Shown: in pieces, positions 59,144 through 64,000 of the stretch | Position numbering within the stretch: the stretch's first letter is position 1 | How the letters are laid out: every line of letters starts with the position of its first letter | Assembly (NCBI GenBank): GCA_964563925.1 | Contig: CAZLZD010000023.1 | Span: 4,609 to 68,608, forward strand | DNA length: 64,000 nucleotides | Origin: JAUILA01 sp964563925 | GTDB lineage: Bacteria > Bacteroidota > Bacteroidia > Cytophagales > Cyclobacteriaceae | Direction: 5' to 3' | The notes under the pieces: generated by a model | Told to the model about the DNA's origin: nothing | What the model saw: the letters and a program-made list of their open reading frames with translations, nothing else | Databases searched by the model: none | Made by a program: the position numbers and the translations under genes

Positions 59144-60022
59144 TCAGTCGTGCCATTGAGAAGCCGGAATACCGGCCTGGTCCGGTGAATGTTCCTTTTG
59201 CCGGTGAGAGAAAACAGATGTATCCGGGGTGTATTCAATGGAGTTGAGCCTGAAATCAGCATACATGAAGTCTGCTTCCGGATATTCCCAGATGGCCTGT
59301 ACGCGGTGGGGCACCAGCAACCCGTTTACACTACGATAATTGGTTACTTTCCCTTTCCAGTCACGGATATGATCTTTATCCGAATACCGCTTGCATGTGA
59401 CAGCTTCAATCAATCCGTCCTCACTGAAGTGATAAACGACAGGTATTTCAGTTCCGGGGTAACGAAGGGTGAGCCGGCTGGACCGGTCATCAATGGATTC
59501 CCAGCGTAGAAGGTTCTGGTTAAGGAGGTTTGTAGGAAACCAGAAATGTTCGCCCATCCAGCGCTGAAGCTCACCTTCGTCAATATATTTCCCCTGTTCG
59601 TTTACCACAGGGAAGACAGAAAAAAGCCTTACCCTGAGAGATCCCTGGTCATCGACATACCTGTCATCGGCAGTAAACAACCGGGTTTTTCCACGCCATA
59701 TGAACCCGGGGCGGCTTGTGATAAAATACTGGTCACCATTAATATCTGCCCATTCCTTGTCAGGCCCGTTTCTGAACCTGCCGGCATGGGTGAGATGCAC
59801 TTGCTCAATGAAGGGAAATCCCTCCGGAATAACACGATTAAGGTAACGTTGTACCGGATAGGGAAGGCCGTCTGTCATGGATTGGTGAAATATCTTAGAG
59901 CGATAATCTTCCTGTAAGCTGCTCAATACACGGATGTCCGAGGCGTATTTTACCTGGTTCATGTAGCTTGCCATGGATAACAGCGCCACCGCAATAAGGA
60001 TTATGGTAATGGCATAGACCAT
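59144..60022 (-). CDS. DUF6544-family protein, membrane-anchored
   Basis: 292 residues. An N-terminal membrane helix lies at about 3-18 (YAITIILIAVALLSMA). The domain is beta-rich with LPYPVQRYLNRVIPEG, FIEQVHLTHAGRFRNGPDKEWADINGDQYFITSRPGFIWRG, GEHFWFPTNLLNQNLLRWESIDDRSS and VTNYRSVNGLLVPHRVQAIWEY. This is the DUF6544/DUF6920 pattern, thought to share a LolA-like barrel, and it would face the periplasm. No function is established. The spacer before the start holds a palindrome TTGGTT-AA-AACCAA at 60031-60044. Confidence 0.8.
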   Translation of the reverse strand: MVYAITIILIAVALLSMASYMNQVKYASDIRVLSSLQEDYRSKIFHQSMTDGLPYPVQRYLNRVIPEGFPFIEQVHLTHAGRFRNGPDKEWADINGDQYFITSRPGFIWRGKTRLFTADDRYVDDQGSLRVRLFSVFPVVNEQGKYIDEGELQRWMGEHFWFPTNLLNQNLLRWESIDDRSSRLTLRYPGTEIPVVYHFSEDGLIEAVTCKRYSDKDHIRDWKGKVTNYRSVNGLLVPHRVQAIWEYPEADFMYADFRLNSIEYTPDTSVFSHRQKEHSPDQAGIPASQWHD

Positions 60023-60102
60023 TTGTTCGATTGGTTAAAACCAAGGTACGGGATGCACGGAATCTTCGCCGTGTCAGGGATCATTGCTTTGTATGAACTT
60101 TG

Positions 60103-60795
60103 TCATCCGGATATGATGCGCCCGTCTTCCATGGTGATAATCCGGTCGGTTTTTTCCGCGAATTCATGATCGTGTGTAACGACGAGCAAAGACATTTTCT
60201 GTTCATGGCTGAGCTGGTCAAGGATTTCAAATACGTTTTGGGAATTTTTAGAGTCCAGGTTCCCGGTAGGTTCATCAGCCATGATGATTGCCGGGTCGTT
60301 GATCAGGGCGCGTGCGATGGCCACACGCTGTTTTTGTCCGCCTGAAATCCTTGAGGATAGCTTTTCAGCCTGTTCCTGGATATCGAGCAGTCGCAGCTTG
60401 TCCATGGCATCCTGCCGTATTTCCTCCTCTGATTTCCGGCCCAGTTTCAGGGCAGGCAACATCACATTCCTGAGTACGGAAAATTCGGGAAGCAGGTAGT
60501 GGAACTGGAATATGAAACCGATATGGGCGTTTCTTACCGCTGCCAGCTGGTCACCGGATTTTCCGGTCAGCTTGTCGCCTGACAGGTAGAGCGTTCCTTC
60601 ATAGGCGGTGTCCATGGTTGAAAGCACATACAGGAGGGTCGATTTTCCGCATCCCGACTTCCCCATGATGGAAACAAATTCTCCCTGTGTTACCCTGAAG
60701 GATATGTCCTTCAGCACATGGAAGGCAACCGGTATCCGGAAGAATTTATTGATATTTTCAGCCTCCAGGACGATATGGGAAGGTGCAGGCTTCAT
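60103..60795 (-). CDS. ABC transporter ATP-binding subunit (LolD/MacB type)
   Basis: 230 residues. Walker A GKSGCGKST lies at 45-53, then the Q-loop IGFIFQFHYLLPEF, signature SGGQKQRVAIARAL, and Walker B with D-loop IIMADEPTGNLDSKN. The switch His is in LLVVTHDHEFAE. The LDS-type wording and PTGNLD are those of the LolD/MacB/FtsE subfamily. It is the last gene of the adaptor-permease-ATPase operon and overlaps the permease by 4 bases. It could also energise the two orphan FtsX permeases of this window, but this is speculation. Confidence 0.95.
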   Translation of the reverse strand: MKPAPSHIVLEAENINKFFRIPVAFHVLKDISFRVTQGEFVSIMGKSGCGKSTLLYVLSTMDTAYEGTLYLSGDKLTGKSGDQLAAVRNAHIGFIFQFHYLLPEFSVLRNVMLPALKLGRKSEEEIRQDAMDKLRLLDIQEQAEKLSSRISGGQKQRVAIARALINDPAIIMADEPTGNLDSKNSQNVFEILDQLSHEQKMSLLVVTHDHEFAEKTDRIITMEDGRIISG

Positions 60796-62051
60796 GTTCC
60801 GCGAATTATATCTACCGGGTCAATCTTCTGGGCGCGGCGTGCCGGGAAGTATCCGGCGAAAAACGTGGAAAACAAGGCGAAAACGATACCTATCAGGTAA
60901 TACTTCACCCTGAAATTGACCGGATATGTGGTGATCATCGGAAGCGCGTCAAGTTCAAAAGGCGTATGATCAATCACCACTGACACTCCGAAACCGAATA
61001 AAAGGCCGAGTACACCGCCTACCAAACCGATAATAAGTGCCTGGCTGATGAATATTCTCCGAACATCCCCGCCCGAGAAACCGGTAGCTTTCAGGATGGC
61101 AATGTCATTCATCTTTTCGTAGATCATCATATTCAGGATGTTGTAGATCCCGAAACCGGCCACGATCAGCAGGGTTACCGACACCGCATAGGTGATGATA
61201 TTGCGTATTGTGTTTCCGGCTTCAAACTGGGCGTTGGCGGTATTTACATCTACTGCGGTCAGATCAAATTGCCGGGAGAGTGAACGGGCCATTTCGCCGG
61301 CTTTTTCGATGTCATAGAGTTTAACCTGGATATCAGTCACGTAATTGTTTCCTTCCTGCATCATTCGCTGAGCCAGTTTCAGGTTGGCATAGCTCTGAAT
61401 GTTGTCTATATCGGAAATGCCACTCTGGTAGAGTGCAATGACCTTTAGTTGAAATATGCCCCCGGATGGTGTGGTAACCTGAATACGGTCATTCAGGTCG
61501 AGCGATAATTTGGCGGCCAGTCCGGCCCCCAGGATAATGCCGTTTTCATTTCTTACCAGGTCGCGGGCATCTCCTTCCAGGATATAATTGTCCAGGTTAA
61601 ACAGGCGGATCTCCTCCATGATATCCACCCCGTTGACCACGCCGTTCAGTTCGGTAGTCCCGGATACATAAAACACCTGGGACTGGAGTTGCGGCGTGGC
61701 GCCTTCCACCCTTGGGTCGTCGCGCAGGTACTGGATCAGTGGCAGCGCATTGTGGATACGGGCCTGATTCTGTTTTGGCTTTACCGACCGGATAATTCGG
61801 GTATCCCCGGCAAATTCCTCCAGCAGGTCCAGCGGCTGTTCTTCCGACGGTTTGATCTCATTGTACAGGTGGATGTGAGGCGTACGGTCCAGGATGAGAT
61901 CATCCAGCATTTTGTTCAGTCCGGTCATAAAACTGACCAGGATAATGAAGGTTCCGATACCAAATGTGACACCCAGGGCGGCGATGGATGATTGCTTGAG
62001 GCGGGAGAGGAGGTGAGTCCTCGAAATGGAAATGATCAGCGGCCAGTTCAT
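60792..62051 (-). CDS. ABC transporter permease, LolC/LolE/MacB type
   Basis: 419 residues: helix about 23-42 (SIAALGVTFGIGTFIILVSFM), a periplasmic MacB core domain about 50-270, and three more helices with the FtsX domain about 285-410 (IITYAVSVTLLIVAGFGIYNILNMM, EKMNDIAILKATGFSGGDVRRIFISQALIIG, then PARRAQKIDPVDIIRGT). A single FtsX unit of this length is the lipoprotein-export or macrolide-type plan and would dimerise. The genes before and after overlap by 4 bases each, giving a coupled adaptor-permease-ATPase set. Confidence 0.93.
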   Translation of the reverse strand: MNWPLIISISRTHLLSRLKQSSIAALGVTFGIGTFIILVSFMTGLNKMLDDLILDRTPHIHLYNEIKPSEEQPLDLLEEFAGDTRIIRSVKPKQNQARIHNALPLIQYLRDDPRVEGATPQLQSQVFYVSGTTELNGVVNGVDIMEEIRLFNLDNYILEGDARDLVRNENGIILGAGLAAKLSLDLNDRIQVTTPSGGIFQLKVIALYQSGISDIDNIQSYANLKLAQRMMQEGNNYVTDIQVKLYDIEKAGEMARSLSRQFDLTAVDVNTANAQFEAGNTIRNIITYAVSVTLLIVAGFGIYNILNMMIYEKMNDIAILKATGFSGGDVRRIFISQALIIGLVGGVLGLLFGFGVSVVIDHTPFELDALPMITTYPVNFRVKYYLIGIVFALFSTFFAGYFPARRAQKIDPVDIIRGT

Positions 62052-63130
62052 TCCGGTTTGTAGAGGTAAGTAGTCGTATCAAGTCCGGAAAGGATCTCCA
62101 CGTGTTCCATGCTTTTAAGTCCGGTTTCCACCTCAATAGGGCCCTCTTCCGTCATCACACTGCTGCCTCCTACCAGGTAGTCACGGGGAATGAGCAATGC
62201 ATTTTCCTTGCGTTCAATGATGATGTTGGCTTCTCCGGAAAGGCCCGCATACAGGGAAGGCGGACGCTCGTCAAAATGAGCTTCTACCGTAAAGGTCTGG
62301 GTGCGTTCGTCTTTCTGCGGGAGAATGCGTGTAATGCGGGCCCTGAAAGCCTGATCACCGAATGCATCGAGGGTAATGATCACAGGCTGTCCTACAGATA
62401 ACCGCGCAATATCCACTTCGTCGACCAGCATTTCAACTAAAAAGGCATCGGCCCGGCCGATGGCTGCCACGGGTTCCTGGAAACTGACAAATTCTCCCAC
62501 TTCTTTGTAAAGGCCATATACCTTCCCATCGATCTTGCTGGTCACTTTGTAATCTCCGGCGTTGGTCAGGGTGGTTTCGTAATTGTTCCGGGCCTGTTTC
62601 AGTTGCGTCTCCAGCTGGATCCGGGTCCTCACAAGCTCATCTTCCAGCCGGGCCAGGGTTTTTTGAGATACCTCATAGGCCAGCTTCCTGCGGTCATATT
62701 CGGCTTCGGTGCCAATGTTGTTTTCACGTAATCGTTTTTGGCGCATGAAATCGACCGAATCCTGCTGCATATTCAGCCTGGCCACCTCGATATCATCTTC
62801 AATACGCTTCATGATGGCAGCCTTTCCCTTTAATTCCTCCTCGGCAAGTTCGAGTGCCAGCTTCGCGTTCTTCACGTTTAATTCCGGGGCGGTATTGGTG
62901 ATCTGAATGAGGGGTGTGCCGCGCTTCACCGAATCTCCCTCACTGACCATGATCTCCTCGATGATCCCCCCAACCGTGGCATGAGCCTGGTACAATTGTT
63001 CGGGCAGCACCACCACCGTGGCGTAAACCGATTCGGTAACCGGACCACGCCATGCTTTTATACGGTCATTTTCCTGGCTGCAGGAGAGGGTGATAAACAG
63101 GAGGAATGAAAGGACTGCGATTCTTGTCAT
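62048..63130 (-). CDS. HlyD/RND-type periplasmic adaptor lipoprotein
   Basis: 360 residues. The lipobox is TLSC (Cys17). Domain order is standard: lipoyl half (HATVGGIIEEIMVSEGDSVKRGTPLIQI), a helical hairpin about 75-210 (NAKLALELAEEELKGKAAIMKR...LEDELVRTRIQLETQLKQA), the second lipoyl half (SKIDGKVYGLYKEVGEFVSFQE), the beta-barrel (IARLSVGQPVIITLDAFGDQAFRARITRIL) and the membrane-proximal domain (SGEANIIIERKENALLIPRDYL). It is the first gene of the MacAB-like operon. A dedicated TolC gene is not adjacent; the one at 21729 belongs to another operon. Confidence 0.92.
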   Translation of the reverse strand: MTRIAVLSFLLFITLSCSQENDRIKAWRGPVTESVYATVVVLPEQLYQAHATVGGIIEEIMVSEGDSVKRGTPLIQITNTAPELNVKNAKLALELAEEELKGKAAIMKRIEDDIEVARLNMQQDSVDFMRQKRLRENNIGTEAEYDRRKLAYEVSQKTLARLEDELVRTRIQLETQLKQARNNYETTLTNAGDYKVTSKIDGKVYGLYKEVGEFVSFQEPVAAIGRADAFLVEMLVDEVDIARLSVGQPVIITLDAFGDQAFRARITRILPQKDERTQTFTVEAHFDERPPSLYAGLSGEANIIIERKENALLIPRDYLVGGSSVMTEEGPIEVETGLKSMEHVEILSGLDTTTYLYKPE

Positions 63131-63226
63131 GATTGGCGTGCTGTTGTCATGAAGATAGGCAATAACTTCCTTCAGACCCAGAAAACGGAGCAGCCAGGAA
63201 TATGATTTCTGTCAGGTAAGTGAAAT

Positions 63227-63739
63227 TCAGCCATTCAGCACGGCATCGTAGCAGTTCAATACGACCTGCTGCCCCCAAAGGTTGACTTCGTCTCTTTTGG
63301 TGACCCGGAAACCATGTCTGCGGTATAGCTCTGCTGCCGTTTCAAGCTCTTCGGTGGTTAGCAGGTACACGTGGGTGTAGTTGGCCGAACGGCAGAAGTC
63401 CATGGCTTCCTTCATCAGGCGTTTACCCAGGCCCTGACCGCGGACAGACGGGTCGGTGAGAAAATATCTCAGCTGCGCCACCCGCCCGGAGCGTCCCTGT
63501 ATCACAATGGTGCCTACAATCCTGCCATGCTGTTCCGCCAGCCAGATCCGGTCTTTTCCCGGTTCGTATTGCTCGAGGAACTCGTCAAATTCCCTGGCAA
63601 CATAGCGTTCGAAATGCCGGTCATACCCGCATAATTCATTGTACAGCTTGCCGTGCATGTAGGTAATGTATCCCATATCCCCCGGGAGCAGCTCCTGCCG
63701 CAGGGTGATGGTGTCTTCGATGGAGTTGATGGTATTCAT
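63227..63739 (-). CDS. GNAT-family N-acetyltransferase
   Basis: 170 residues. The acetyl-CoA site is in LTDPSVRGQGLGKRLMKEAMDF (R/Q-x-x-G-x-G/A), with the preceding strand VGTIVIQGRSGRVAQLRYF and the C-terminal LYRRHGFRV typical of GNATs. The N-terminal part (TLRQELLPGDMGYITYMHGKLYNELCGYDRHFERYVAREF) is characteristic of a group often fused to MarR regulators; here it stands alone. Cytoplasmic; acceptor unknown. The stop is at 63227, 96 bases after the adaptor gene, separate from that operon. Confidence 0.88.
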   Translation of the reverse strand: MNTINSIEDTITLRQELLPGDMGYITYMHGKLYNELCGYDRHFERYVAREFDEFLEQYEPGKDRIWLAEQHGRIVGTIVIQGRSGRVAQLRYFLTDPSVRGQGLGKRLMKEAMDFCRSANYTHVYLLTTEELETAAELYRRHGFRVTKRDEVNLWGQQVVLNCYDAVLNG

Positions 63740-63793
63740 TATGTCATAATTTAATCAAAAATCAGGAATTGAACAGGCGTTTCCCACCCTCTG

Positions 63794-63862
63794 TCGTCAT
63801 CCCGTGGAACTTTAGGTCCCGGCTGGACTCCGTGATTCCACGGAGGTTGGCCGGGATGACGA
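63794..63862. repeat. GTCATCCCG palindromic repeat, copy 1
   Basis: TCGTCATCCCG (63794-63804) is the exact reverse complement of CGGGATGACGA (63852-63862). Nested inside, CCGTGGAA (63802-63809) pairs with TTCCACGG (63836-63843), so two alternative stems compete. GTCATCCCG-type palindromes are scattered between genes in many Bacteroidota and other bacteria and behave like small interspersed repeats. A partial reversed piece (GGCCGGGGTGAC) follows at 63878-63889. Confidence 0.7.
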
Positions 63863-63903
63863 GCGTTATAGCACTTGGCCGGGGTGACGTTATTTATTAG
63901 CTC

Positions 63904-63947
63904 CGTCATCCCGTGGAACTACCGATGAATATCGGTATCGCCACGGG
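63904..63947. repeat. GTCATCCCG palindromic repeat, copy 2 with nested hairpins
   Basis: CGTCATCCCGTGGAACT (63904-63920) repeats 63795-63811 exactly. CCCGTGG (63910-63916) pairs with CCACGGG (63941-63947), and within the loop TACCGAT (63920-63926) pairs with ATCGGTA (63931-63937). The repeat unit may continue beyond the right edge. Confidence 0.65.
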
Positions 63948-63980
63948 ACCTGTTTGAGGTGTGAATAGGTACCGGGGCGG

Positions 63981-63998
63981 CTCCGGCCTTCGCCGGAG
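63981..63998. repeat. Hairpin at the right edge
   Basis: CTCCGGC (63981-63987) and GCCGGAG (63992-63998) form a perfect 7-base stem with a CTTC tetraloop. It may belong to the same repeat cluster; no T run is visible before the window ends. Confidence 0.6.
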
Positions 63999-64000
63999 AC

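Noticed and set aside
1..64000. CRISPR arrays, tRNA or rRNA genes, prophage or insertion-sequence genes
   Set aside because: No regularly spaced repeats, cloverleaf-like stretches, transposase or phage structural genes were seen on either strand.

Overview
The window looks like chromosome from a free-living, probably aquatic, member of the Bacteroidota. The evidence is a CotH protein ending in a type IX secretion (Por) sorting tail, a NUDIX-family sugar regulator beside xylAB, two FtsX/MacB permeases of about 790 residues with no ATPase gene beside them, many lipoproteins, TAnnTTTG-like promoter boxes and very few Shine-Dalgarno sites. The closest order cannot be settled from the sequence. 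No rRNA, tRNA, CRISPR array, insertion sequence or prophage was seen. Coding density is high and no stretch over 300 bases lacks a gene.

Region 1-13.0 kb: the start of a sodium-bicarbonate transporter (SbtA) runs off the left edge. It sits behind a 91-residue coiled-coil protein and is divergent from a LysR regulator. A TPR protein, an S1 sulfatase and a hotdog thioesterase follow. A xylose module comes next: xylB-xylA on the minus strand, a divergent NUDIX-type regulator and a palindromic operator between them, with an APC permease and an MFS sugar porter nearby.

Region 11.9-20.0 kb: peptidase-type enzymes (S33 lipoprotein, M20 amidohydrolase), a membrane DnaJ-domain protein, an Rrf2 regulator with an AhpD-like protein, a class V PLP enzyme, and two overlapping exported amidohydrolases, the second of which has lost its metal ligands.

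Region 20.1-34.1 kb: CotH faces a DUF4956-HlyD-TolC operon with overlapping genes. A 1057-residue SGNH/propeller/HEAT/cytochrome c lipoprotein is followed by ThuA. Then come a second sulfatase, an S9 peptidase lipoprotein and lspA, which overlaps that peptidase gene.

Region 34.3-48.4 kb: a membrane histidine-kinase-like protein with an H-box but no ATPase domain; a tightly packed seven-gene minus-strand operon (D-aminoacylase-like, TfoX, PqqB-like, MPI-N, PaaI thioesterase, VOC, methyltransferase); a BASS transporter overlapping a PlsC-type acyltransferase; an EreA/TIKI-like lipoprotein; a serine beta-lactamase-like hydrolase; a NYN-LOTUS protein and a Tat-exported DinB protein.

Region 48.4-64.0 kb: a second S9 peptidase; two large ABC permeases flanking a translationally coupled trio (serine hydrolase, small membrane protein, exported acetolactate-decarboxylase-like protein); a divergent FMN-oxidase/histidine-phosphatase pair sharing a perfect 12-base inverted repeat; a complete adaptor-permease-ATPase module; a GNAT enzyme; and a cluster of GTCATCCCG palindromic repeats at the right edge. 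Three loci look least explained: CotH/DUF4956/HlyD/TolC, the amidohydrolase pair with a degenerate partner, and the exported AlsD-like trio.
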